A DNA stretch of 23,128 nt from Candidatus Omnitrophota bacterium (GTDB lineage: Bacteria; Omnitrophota; Omnitrophia; Omnitrophales; Aquincolibacteriaceae), in assembly GCA_016196565.1 (NCBI GenBank), contig JACPXK010000087.1:1-23128 (forward strand). Direction: 5' to 3'. The notes below the pieces were generated by a model that was not told where the DNA came from, did no database searches, and saw nothing but the letters and a program-made list of their open reading frames with translations. Position 1 is the stretch's first letter. Each line of letters opens with the position of its first letter. Shown piece by piece: positions 7,869 to 15,150 of the stretch. Position numbers and translations under genes: made by a program.

Positions 7869-9011
7869 ATGGAAAATATTGCGATTCTAGGATCGACCGG
7901 TTCCATCGGCACTAACACATTGGCCATTGTACGCACCCATCCCGGCCGTTTTCGGGTTCGCGCGCTTGCCGCCAATAAAAATGTCGAAAGACTTGCCGAA
8001 CAAGCCAAAGAATTCCGCCCCGAAATCGTCTGCATTTATGATTCAAGCCTCGCCCTGGGACTCGAAAAAAAACTGAGCCGTCTTGGGATTCGCGTGGTGA
8101 CGGCCGAAGAAGGCCTGCTTCAAATTTGTCATCTGGCGGAGGTCAAAAAAATTATTTTCGCCATGGTGGGTGCCGTGGGCCTGAAGCCGATATTCGAGGC
8201 CATTCACGCCGGCAAAACCGTTGCCATCGCCAATAAAGAACCGCTTGTCATGGCCGGAGCGCTTTTGGTGGAAGAGGCAAGACGCCGCGGGGTATCGGTA
8301 CTTCCGATCGACAGCGAGCATTCGGGACTTTGGCAATGTCTTGAAGGCCGCGATAGCCAGTCCGTAAAAAAATTAATTCTTACTTCCTCCGGCGGGCCTT
8401 TCCGGAAGAAAAAAGGATCGTTGCATAAAGTGACGCCCAAGCTTGCCCTCAAACATCCCAAATGGAAAATGGGCGCGAAAATCTCGATTGATTCCGCCAC
8501 GCTCATGAACAAGGGGCTCGAAGTCATCGAGGCCGCCAATTTATTTCAAATGGCTCCGGATCAAATCGATGTGCTGATTCATCCCGAGGCGATTATTCAT
8601 GCCCTGGTGGAATTCGTGGACGGCAGTCATTTGGCCCATCTTGGCATTACGGACATGCGGCTTCCCATTCAATATGCCCTCAGTTATCCCGAACGGCTGG
8701 TGAATCATCTTCCCACGCTCGATCTTCCGGCGCTTTCGCGTTTTAGTTTTGAGAGCCCGGACAAAAAAAGATTTCCCTGCCTGGAACTCGGTTATGAAGC
8801 AAGCCGCACCGGCGGCAGCATGCCGGCCGCGCTCAATGCCGCCAATGAAATCGCGGCTGAGGCATTTCTGGGAGGGAAAGTAGCTTTTACCAGAATCCCT
8901 AAAATCATCGAAAAAGTCATGAAAAAACATCACGTCAAAGCGAGTCCGAATTTTTCCGAAATTCTCGAAACAGATTCGTGGGCACGCGAAGAGGCAAAAA
9001 AAATTCTATGA
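7869..9011 (+). CDS. dxr: 1-deoxy-D-xylulose 5-phosphate reductoisomerase
   Basis: Dxr converts DXP to 2-C-methyl-D-erythritol 4-phosphate with NADPH, the committed step of the MEP isoprenoid pathway that feeds UppS. The 380-residue product has the NADPH loop LGSTGSIGTNTL (7-18) and NKEPLVMAG. Metal ligands are Asp148 and Glu150 (in PIDSEHSG) and Glu218 (in NKGLEVIEA). SSGGPFR and SIDSATLMNKG are also present. Small departures are SEHSGLWQ where SEHSAIFQ is usual, and HPEAIIHALVEF. It begins four bases after cdsA without an obvious Shine-Dalgarno sequence, suggesting coupled translation. It overlaps rseP by four bases. Confidence 0.97.
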   Translation: MENIAILGSTGSIGTNTLAIVRTHPGRFRVRALAANKNVERLAEQAKEFRPEIVCIYDSSLALGLEKKLSRLGIRVVTAEEGLLQICHLAEVKKIIFAMVGAVGLKPIFEAIHAGKTVAIANKEPLVMAGALLVEEARRRGVSVLPIDSEHSGLWQCLEGRDSQSVKKLILTSSGGPFRKKKGSLHKVTPKLALKHPKWKMGAKISIDSATLMNKGLEVIEAANLFQMAPDQIDVLIHPEAIIHALVEFVDGSHLAHLGITDMRLPIQYALSYPERLVNHLPTLDLPALSRFSFESPDKKRFPCLELGYEASRTGGSMPAALNAANEIAAEAFLGGKVAFTRIPKIIEKVMKKHHVKASPNFSEILETDSWAREEAKKIL

Positions 9012-10108
9012 ACTTTCTTTTTTCTATTATTCCAACCTTGTTTGTTCTGGGCATTCTGATCGTCATTCATGAATACGGGCATTTTTTGGCCTGCCGCATG
9101 ACGAAGGTCAAAGTGGAAAAATTTTCCATCGGTTTCGGGCCCGAAATTTTGCGGTGGAAAAAAGGCGCGACCCACTACGCCATTTCGCTTTTTCCGCTCG
9201 GGGGATTTGTCAAACCGGCCGGAGAATCCGTCAGTGAAGTGGGAAGTTCCGGTCCGCGGCCCGGGGATTATCTGGCCGCTCCTCTTTGGGCGCGGATTTA
9301 TATTGTGGTGGCGGGCGTGCTGATGAATTACATTCTGGCTTTCGTTCTTTTTACGGCGGTGCTCATGATCGGCAAACCGGTTCCGGGCACGACCATCGGC
9401 GGACTCTTGCCGGATTTTCCCGCACTTACAAGCGGACTTCAAAAAGGGGACAAAATTTTAGAAATCAACGGCCTCAAGGTTTCCAATTGGACCGAGATGA
9501 CCAAAGCCTTTGACCAAACTCCTGAAGAAGAATTTAAACTTCGGATCGAACGGGGTGCGCTGGCAATGGAGATTTCTGTCAGCCCGAAAACGATGGAGAT
9601 CAAAGATGTCTTCGGCCACGTCACAAAGGCCAGACGCTTGGGCATTACTCCGGAGCCCACGGATTTTTCCATTAAAAAGCTCGGATTTTTTGACGCCACA
9701 CGCGAAGCTTTAGAGACCGTGATTTTTCTGGCCGTCATGACGCATAAGGCCATTTTTTATATGATTCAAGGCAAGCTTTCGCTGGATACGATTTCCGGTC
9801 CGCTCGGAATTGTTTCCATGACAGGTGTGGCAGCCAAAATGGGAATCGCCCATGTTTTGAACCTGACGGCGAATTTGAGCGTTTCGCTGGCGGTGCTCAA
9901 TCTCTTTCCCATTCCGGCCCTGGACGGCGGCCATCTTCTTTTCCTTCTTATAGAAGGTATTCGCCGCAAACCCGTTAGTCTCCGGGTTCAGGAACGCATG
10001 ACGCAAGTGGGTTTTGCCCTTCTTTTAATGCTGATGGTTTTTATTCTCTACAACGACCTTGTCAATTTTGATTATGTGGACAAGGTGAAGGCCATGTTCG
10101 GAAAATAA
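9008..10108 (+). CDS. rseP: Site-2 intramembrane zinc metalloprotease (RseP family)
   Basis: Members cleave membrane-bound substrates such as anti-sigma factors or leftover signal peptides within the membrane. From the ATG at 9008 the product has 366 residues. The first membrane segment holds the zinc motif HEYGH (His21, Glu22, His25). A single PDZ domain lies around residues 125-205 (GGLLPDFPALTSGLQKGDKI). The third zinc ligand is Asp306 in NLFPIPALDGGH. E. coli RseP is longer with two PDZ domains; this is the shorter one-PDZ form. The ATGA overlap with dxr supports this start over the upstream in-frame ATG at 8978, which lies inside dxr. Its substrate here is unknown. Confidence 0.95.
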   Translation: MNFLFSIIPTLFVLGILIVIHEYGHFLACRMTKVKVEKFSIGFGPEILRWKKGATHYAISLFPLGGFVKPAGESVSEVGSSGPRPGDYLAAPLWARIYIVVAGVLMNYILAFVLFTAVLMIGKPVPGTTIGGLLPDFPALTSGLQKGDKILEINGLKVSNWTEMTKAFDQTPEEEFKLRIERGALAMEISVSPKTMEIKDVFGHVTKARRLGITPEPTDFSIKKLGFFDATREALETVIFLAVMTHKAIFYMIQGKLSLDTISGPLGIVSMTGVAAKMGIAHVLNLTANLSVSLAVLNLFPIPALDGGHLLFLLIEGIRRKPVSLRVQERMTQVGFALLLMLMVFILYNDLVNFDYVDKVKAMFGK

Positions 10109-10109
10109 T

Positions 10110-11804
10110 TTGCGCTGGACACAAACCTTAATCCCTACCCTCAGGCAGCCTCCCAAGGACGCGGAAGCGGCAAGCCATAAGCTGGCCCTGCGTGCCGGAC
10201 TCATTCATCAACTGTCTTCGGGAGTTTACAGCTATCTTCCGCTCGGCCTTCGTGTGCTTCAAAAAATAACAAGTATCATCCGTGAAGAAATGAACCGGGC
10301 CGGGGCCAGCGAAGTACTTCTTCCGGCACTTCATCCGGCAGACCTTTGGAAAAAATCCGGCCGTTACGAAACCTTGGGCGAGGATAAAATCGCTTTCAAA
10401 AACCGTTCCGGCCATGAATTCGTGCTCGGGCCCACGCATGAGGAAGTCATCACCGCCCTTGTGGCCAGCGCCATCAAATCTTTCCGTGATTTGCCGCTTA
10501 CCCTTTATCAAATTCAAAATAAATTCCGGGATGAGGCAAGGCCCCGTTTCGGCGTTATCCGCACCAAGGAATTCATCATGAAAGATGCCTATAGTTTTGA
10601 TACGGATGAAGCAGGTCTCGACAAAAATTATCAAAAGATGTCGGAAGCCTATCACAAGATTTTTTCCCGCTGCGGTCTCAGTTTTCAAGTGGTGAACGCC
10701 GATCCCGGCATGATGGGCGGAAAAATGAGCCAGGAATTTATGGTGGAATGTCCTTATGGCGAAGACCGTGTGGCAAAATCCGAGGCCGGAGATTATTTGG
10801 CCAGTCTGGACCTTGCACAGCGCGGCGCGCCTTCTCTAAAACCGGCAACACCGCCTGCCGGCAAACCCGAAATTTTCGATACACCCAATCTCAGAACGAT
10901 TGAAGAAATTTCGCATCGTTTTAAAATCAAGCCGTCTCAAATGGTGAAAACCATGATTTATATAGCCGACGGCAAAACCATTGCCGCCTTGGTGACGGGG
11001 GATAGCGAAGTCAATGAATCCAAATTGCGCAAGCTTGTTGGCGCTACCGATTTTCATCAAGCGACGGGTAAAGAAATCGAAGCTGCTACCGGAGCGCCGG
11101 TGGGATTTGCCGGGCCGGTGGGGCTTAAAATTCCCATTTATGCGGATTGGGATGTGCTCGGCCTGCAAGATTTTGTAAGCGGCGCCAACGAAAAAGACAA
11201 ACATTATAAGAATGTCAATCTAGCCCGAGATTTTCAGCCTGCGGCGAGCGGCGATATTCGTTTCGTCAGAGACGGCGATCTTGCTCCCGATGGAAAAAGC
11301 AAATTGCATCTGACGACCACGATGGAAATCGGGCATATTTTTAAACTCGGGACCCGGTATTCCAAAGTGATGGAGGCTTTTTATCTGGATGAAAAGGGCC
11401 AAAGAAATCCGGCCATCATGGGTTGTTACGGCATCGGCGTAAACCGCATTCTTGCCGCCTCGATTGAAGAGCATCATGATGAGCGGGGCATTGTATGGCC
11501 CCGGGCGATCGCCCCTTTTGGTTTTGAAATCATTACGGTCAACCAAACGGATGACCAAAGCCGCGGGACGGCCGAGAAAATCGAGCGTGATCTTACCGCT
11601 GCCGGACTCGATGTGCTCTACGATGACCGCCAGGAACGGGCCGGTGTCAAATTCAATGACGCGGATTTAATCGGCATTCCGGTCCAAATTATTGTGGGAG
11701 AAAGAAATCTCAAAGAAAACCGGGTCGAAATCAAATTCCGCCAAACCGGCGAAGTCCGCCAAATCAATCTGCAAGATTTAAACAATCAATTAATCTGTCT
11801 TTAG
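10110..11804 (+). CDS. proS: Prolyl-tRNA synthetase (bacterial type with editing domain)
   Basis: ProS charges tRNA-Pro. The 564-residue length matches the bacterial long form (E. coli has 572). Class II motif 2 appears as RDEARPRFGVIRTKEFIMKD, motif 3 as GCYGIGVNRILAAS, and the HEEV loop as GPTHEEV. The insertion domain that hydrolyses mischarged Ala-tRNA-Pro spans roughly residues 225-400 (IKPSQMVKTMIY onward). A C-terminal anticodon-binding domain follows. Translation appears to start at TTG 10110, one base after the rseP stop, because MRWTQTLIPTLRQ aligns with family N-termini and no ATG is available. Its stop overlaps the dinB GTG by one base. Confidence 0.96.
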   Translation: MRWTQTLIPTLRQPPKDAEAASHKLALRAGLIHQLSSGVYSYLPLGLRVLQKITSIIREEMNRAGASEVLLPALHPADLWKKSGRYETLGEDKIAFKNRSGHEFVLGPTHEEVITALVASAIKSFRDLPLTLYQIQNKFRDEARPRFGVIRTKEFIMKDAYSFDTDEAGLDKNYQKMSEAYHKIFSRCGLSFQVVNADPGMMGGKMSQEFMVECPYGEDRVAKSEAGDYLASLDLAQRGAPSLKPATPPAGKPEIFDTPNLRTIEEISHRFKIKPSQMVKTMIYIADGKTIAALVTGDSEVNESKLRKLVGATDFHQATGKEIEAATGAPVGFAGPVGLKIPIYADWDVLGLQDFVSGANEKDKHYKNVNLARDFQPAASGDIRFVRDGDLAPDGKSKLHLTTTMEIGHIFKLGTRYSKVMEAFYLDEKGQRNPAIMGCYGIGVNRILAASIEEHHDERGIVWPRAIAPFGFEIITVNQTDDQSRGTAEKIERDLTAAGLDVLYDDRQERAGVKFNDADLIGIPVQIIVGERNLKENRVEIKFRQTGEVRQINLQDLNNQLICL

Positions 11805-12901
11805 TGGACTGGTCCCGCAAAATCATTCACATCGATATGGATGCTTTCTTTGCATCGGTGGAGCAAAGGGATCATCCGGAATATAAGGGCAAGCCCGTGA
11901 TTGTGGGCGGCAATCCTTTCGGCCGCGGGGTAGTGAGCACGGCTTCTTATGAGGCGAGAAAATTCGGCATTCATTCCGCCATGCCCGCTTCTCAGGCCCG
12001 CCGTTTATGTCCCCAGGCTATTTTTCTCAGGCCCAATTTCGAAAAATACAGCGAAGCTTCAAAATCCATTATGGCTGTTTTAACCAAACACAGCGATCTC
12101 GTCGAACCCATGTCTTTGGACGAAGCTTATCTGGATGTCACCGAGCATAAATTGGGAATCAAGGATCCGGTCATGGTTGCCTCCCTCATCAAACAAAATA
12201 TTTTTGCCGTCACCAAACTTACAGCCTCAGCCGGCGTCGCGCCCAATTTGTTTTTGGCCAAAGTGGCTTCGGATTTCAAAAAGCCGGATGGACTTACGGT
12301 GATTTCTCCGGAACGGGTGGAATCCTTTTTAAAGGATTTGCCCGTAAGAAAAATCCCGGGTGTGGGGCCTGTGACTGAAACGGAGCTTCATGGATTGAAA
12401 ATTTTTACGGTTGGGGATTTGGCAAAGGCGCCGCTTTCTTTTCTTTGCGAACATTTGGGCAAATTCGGCTTTGCGCTTCATCAAAGAGCCATGGGCATTG
12501 ACGACCGCCCGGTAGAGCCGGAGACCGAGCGCAAACAATACAGCACGGAGGAAACCTTTGCCGAAGACACAAAAGACCTCAAATTCCTTAAAGCCAAATT
12601 GCGCCTTTTTGCCCGGGAGATTTTCGAAGGGCTTAAAGAAAGCTCTCGAATGGGACGTACTCTTGTGTTAAAGGTAAAGTACTTCGATTTTGAGCAAATC
12701 ACCCGGTCCGTGACCTTGAAAAGGGATCCCCAGGACGCGGAGATGGTTTGGAAAGCGGCAGAGGAACTCTTAATGAATAAAACACTTGCGGGCAAAAAGG
12801 CGGTGCGCTTGATCGGACTTGGAATATCAGGGCTTCATTCGCTGGAAACCATAAAAGATCAACCCTTACAGCACGATCTTTTTGCGGAGAAATTTTCATG
12901 A
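11804..12901 (+). CDS. dinB: DNA polymerase IV (Y-family translesion polymerase)
   Basis: Pol IV copies past minor-groove N2-dG adducts and extends mispaired ends with low fidelity. The 365-residue product has the palm metal ligands Asp11 in HIDMDAFFASVEQ and Asp106/Glu107 in MSLDEAYLDV. The steric-gate residue is Phe16. The helix-hairpin-helix KIPGVGPVTETEL and a little-finger domain are present. A C-terminal QHDLF (356-360) is a good match to a beta-clamp-binding motif. It starts at GTG 11804, sharing one base with the proS stop, and overlaps the next ATG by four bases. No SOS box is visible next to it. Placement in a housekeeping operon suggests constitutive expression. Confidence 0.96.
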   Translation: MDWSRKIIHIDMDAFFASVEQRDHPEYKGKPVIVGGNPFGRGVVSTASYEARKFGIHSAMPASQARRLCPQAIFLRPNFEKYSEASKSIMAVLTKHSDLVEPMSLDEAYLDVTEHKLGIKDPVMVASLIKQNIFAVTKLTASAGVAPNLFLAKVASDFKKPDGLTVISPERVESFLKDLPVRKIPGVGPVTETELHGLKIFTVGDLAKAPLSFLCEHLGKFGFALHQRAMGIDDRPVEPETERKQYSTEETFAEDTKDLKFLKAKLRLFAREIFEGLKESSRMGRTLVLKVKYFDFEQITRSVTLKRDPQDAEMVWKAAEELLMNKTLAGKKAVRLIGLGISGLHSLETIKDQPLQHDLFAEKFS

Positions 12902-13998
12902 AGAAAATCGTCATTGGAACGGTGGCGGGATTGATTTTTATTGCGCTTCTTGCCATCGGCCTTCCCAGCCTTCAAAAAGTTATCGCCAAAGCCAAGGGAA
13001 AGGTTTCCCAGACGGAAGAATTAGAGGAAGTGGGAAAACTTGCGGTTGAAGGCAAAGAGGAGGATGAGTCCGTTCCCATCGAAGAACTTGAAGCTCCGGG
13101 AGAAACAGAAATAACAGAAAAACAAATTGTGGAACCGAAGGAACAAAAGCCGGTCAAAGAACAGTTTGAAGGCATTATGCCGGTTCAGCTCATCAAAACC
13201 TTTTTTGAAAACGGCGCCTTAAGCTCGGAATGGAAATTTGTGGACGGTGAGCCGGACGGTCCCGCCAAATTTTATGATGAAAGCGGAAAGCTGCGGAGCG
13301 AGATTAATTTCAAATATGGAGTGCGCGAAGGATTTTCCAGGATTTTTTATGAAAACGGAACCTTGTGGATGGAAGAGACCTTTGCCGGCGATCACCGGGA
13401 GGGAATAAAACATATTTATTATCCGAGCGGCGCCTTGTGGATGGAGGAAGATTATTCCAAAGGCAGATTACGCGCGGATCCCAAGGTTTATTCCGAAAAT
13501 GGAGATTTGATGCTGGCGGTTGATATTAACCCTGAGGAAAAAGGAGTATTTAAAGTTTATTCTCCCACCGGCGAACTCAAGAATGAATGGAGTTATCAAG
13601 ACGGTAAAAAAGCAAGCATTTCAAAAACCTATGCCAAGGACGGAAGCGTCAGCTCTGAGTGGCAGTTTAGCGAAGGCCGCCCCGACGGACCCGTAAAATT
13701 TTATCTGGCCAAAGATAAATTAGGAATGGAAATGAATTTCAAAAAAGGAGTGAAGGAAGGTCCGGTAAAAATTTATTATCCTTCTTCAGGGGCACTTTGG
13801 ATTCAAGCCGCGCTTCATCAAGATGAAGAGCAAGGGACATTATGGGTTCATTATCCGCGCGGTGCGGTTTTAATGGAAAGTGACTTTGAAGCCGGCCAGA
13901 TGTCCGGGCCGCCCCGGCTTCATCATGAATCCGAATGGGTTCAGCCGGCGGTGGTTCAGCAGGTTTTAGAGGGTGAAGTTCCGGCTAACCAAAGCTAA
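12898..13998 (+). CDS. Membrane-anchored or secreted MORN_2-repeat protein (YwqK-like)
   Basis: The 366-residue product has an N-terminal hydrophobic segment (about 4-26) acting as a signal or anchor. An acidic low-complexity stretch follows (about 38-95, rich in E, K and V). About nine repeats of roughly 23 residues come next, of the form FYENGTLWMEETFAGDHREG. This is the MORN_2 pattern, often annotated as YwqK-family antitoxin. The repeats form beta-hairpin ribbons used for protein or membrane contact; the antitoxin label is not supported by any toxin next to it. Its ATG overlaps the dinB stop, making it the last gene of the operon. Its 3' end overlaps the convergent gene by 14 bases. The function is unknown. 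Confidence 0.8.
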   Translation: MKKIVIGTVAGLIFIALLAIGLPSLQKVIAKAKGKVSQTEELEEVGKLAVEGKEEDESVPIEELEAPGETEITEKQIVEPKEQKPVKEQFEGIMPVQLIKTFFENGALSSEWKFVDGEPDGPAKFYDESGKLRSEINFKYGVREGFSRIFYENGTLWMEETFAGDHREGIKHIYYPSGALWMEEDYSKGRLRADPKVYSENGDLMLAVDINPEEKGVFKVYSPTGELKNEWSYQDGKKASISKTYAKDGSVSSEWQFSEGRPDGPVKFYLAKDKLGMEMNFKKGVKEGPVKIYYPSSGALWIQAALHQDEEQGTLWVHYPRGAVLMESDFEAGQMSGPPRLHHESEWVQPAVVQQVLEGEVPANQS

Positions 13999-14578
13999 GG
14001 CCCGCAACGAGTTGATTCAGAATGCTGTTGTTAAATCTTTTTTCGATATCCGCCAGCGTAAACCAAATCAAAATATTATTTTTAAGATAATAATGAATTT
14101 CCGTTTGCTGAGTCCTGCCTAAAGCTCCCCGGAATGTATAAATCAAAGTCCCCGTCGAATCGTAATTTTTGTGCGAGTTTATCTGCTGTGTCAAAACATT
14201 GACGCCCTGATAGAGATCGGGCTGGCCTTTAATCTCCTTGATGATGCCTTCCATCTGCCGTTTGATGGGAGTTTTGGATTCGCTGCTGATCTTAGTGTAA
14301 TCCATGGACACCAAAGGAAGGTAAGCCGCGGGATTGGACATTGAAGGGGGTTCTGCCCCGTACCTTTTGATATAAAGCTGTCCCGCTCCCGTGCCCTTCA
14401 TTTTTTCCGGATACCATCCCGTCGGGACGACGAGTCTGAAGCCGAGTTTTTTTTGAGTGTAAACATTGCCGTCAAGTGTGTCTTCAGGACCGCGAAGCAT
14501 GACGACGGCATAATAAATTCCGAATGTTACGAGAGCCGTAAGGGCGAGCAAAATTAAACGGGCAATCCATTTATTCAT
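13985..14578 (-). CDS. Membrane-anchored protein of unknown function
   Basis: The product has 197 residues. One N-terminal transmembrane or uncleaved signal segment lies at about 6-28 (LILLALTALVTFGIYYAVVM). A soluble, probably extracytoplasmic domain follows. The start of that domain (YTQKKLGFRLVVPTGWYPEK) resembles the opening of PsbP/DUF1795-like folds, but the match is only a motif impression. The ATG at 14578 is preceded by AAAGGA at a normal distance and overlaps the stop of a short upstream ORF by an ATGA. The 3' end overlaps the convergent MORN_2 gene by 14 bases, and no terminator is seen there. Confidence 0.8.
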   Translation of the reverse strand: MNKWIARLILLALTALVTFGIYYAVVMLRGPEDTLDGNVYTQKKLGFRLVVPTGWYPEKMKGTGAGQLYIKRYGAEPPSMSNPAAYLPLVSMDYTKISSESKTPIKRQMEGIIKEIKGQPDLYQGVNVLTQQINSHKNYDSTGTLIYTFRGALGRTQQTEIHYYLKNNILIWFTLADIEKRFNNSILNQLVAGLSFG

Positions 14579-14718
14579 TTCAAATTCCTTTCTCGCGTTG
14601 ACATCCTGTCCGTCATCGGCCCATAATACGCGCCATGGCGACGGTTCATGATGTGCAAATTATCGGCCATCCATTGGAGTTTCTCTAGCATGTTGATCAC
14701 AGAATGTTGCTCACTCAA
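14575..14718 (-). CDS. Possible 47-residue ORF coupled to the downstream membrane protein
   Basis: Reading from TTG 14718 gives a 47-residue peptide beginning MSEQHSVINMLEKLQWMADN and ending in a charged tail (TDRMSTRERNLK). Its TGA stop overlaps the ATG of the 197-residue gene (ATGA), a common sign of translational coupling. The composition is protein-like, with a helix-forming amphipathic N-terminal half. A shorter version would start at ATG 14691 (38 residues). No convincing Shine-Dalgarno sequence precedes either start, and the frame is closed upstream by a TGA at 14761-14763. It could instead be the remnant of a longer gene. No family was recognised. Confidence 0.4.
   Translation of the reverse strand: MSEQHSVINMLEKLQWMADNLHIMNRRHGAYYGPMTDRMSTRERNLK
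14598..14627 (+). promoter_or_regulatory. Candidate sigma-70-type promoter facing the TPR gene
   Basis: TTGACA (14598-14603) and CATAAT (14622-14627) are 18 bases apart. Transcription starting near 14634 would produce a leader of about 515 bases before the TPR gene at 15151, covering both structured regions. The match overlaps the short minus-strand ORF, so it could be coincidental. Confidence 0.4.
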
Positions 14719-14773
14719 GGGGCACGAATTTGCTTGGAAGAAAGAAAATGTCCTCCAGAATCATTCGACTTCA

Positions 14774-14934
14774 AATACAGCAAATGAAGAATATCCTACG
14801 GCACCGGCGATTCGTTTGCTCCAGCGGCAAACGACCGCCTGCGCGCTCGCCATTTGGACCCGCCATAAAAACATGGCGGGACCAATCTCCAAATGGCTCC
14901 GCGAGCTGCCTTCGGATATCTTCCTTTGCTTATT
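14774..14934. other. Long-range inverted repeat, predicted three-way-junction structure A
   Basis: The outer arms pair in blocks: 14774-14777/14931-14934, 14779-14784/14925-14930, 14786-14789/14920-14923 and 14791-14796/14914-14919. Only single-base bulges or mismatches separate the blocks. They enclose two hairpins. Hairpin A1 is CGTTTGC 14813-14819 with GCAAACG 14827-14833, extended by GGCG 14806-14809 with CGCC 14836-14839. Hairpin A2 is GCTCGCCATTTGG (14845-14857) with CCAAATGGC (14889-14897) and GCGAGC (14901-14906). Inside A2, CCCGCCAT 14859-14866 pairs with ATGGCGGG 14873-14880. Either strand could be transcribed. No coding sequence is convincing here. Confidence 0.55.
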
Positions 14935-14976
14935 AAAAGAGAAAGACTTCAAGGCGTGAGTTGGCAGAGGCTTAAA

Positions 14977-15122
14977 AAGGTGATTCCGATTTTCCGGAGA
15001 AACCTCTGCGACCCGCTGGCCAATGGAAATGGGCCAGCGGAGGAGCAGCGGAGCGAAGCCCATTCAAACCGGAATTTATTTTATGGGCTGAGCGGTTTCG
15101 GAGGAAAATTAGGAATCGCCTT
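14977..15122. other. Long-range inverted repeat, predicted three-way-junction structure B
   Basis: Three helix blocks stack in order: 14977-14987 with 15112-15122 (11 bp, one G-U), 14989-14995 with 15103-15109 (7 bp), and 14999-15004 with 15094-15099 (6 bp). The last two are joined by a symmetric GGA/GGA purine internal loop (14996-14998 and 15100-15102). They enclose hairpin B1, CCGCTGGCC 15013-15021 with GGCCAGCGG 15032-15040, and hairpin B2, AGCCCAT 15057-15063 with ATGGGCT 15083-15089. The structure ends 28 bases before the TPR start codon. It may be a leader or an independent RNA. The 24 bp of ordered long-range pairing is hard to explain by chance. Confidence 0.6.
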
Positions 15123-15150
15123 ACAGTTTTGGAAGAGAATAAGAACCGCC

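Noticed and set aside
14761..15063. 100-codon minus-strand ORF through the structured region
   Set aside because: The sequence is dominated by inverted repeats, there is no Shine-Dalgarno sequence and no protein-like pattern. It remains possible only as a decayed gene.
14774..15122. RNase P RNA, tmRNA or SRP RNA
   Set aside because: The conserved cores of these RNAs were looked for on both strands and not found.
14893..15150. N-terminal extension of the first TPR protein
   Set aside because: It translates palindromic non-coding sequence and would place a good signal peptide in the middle of the protein.
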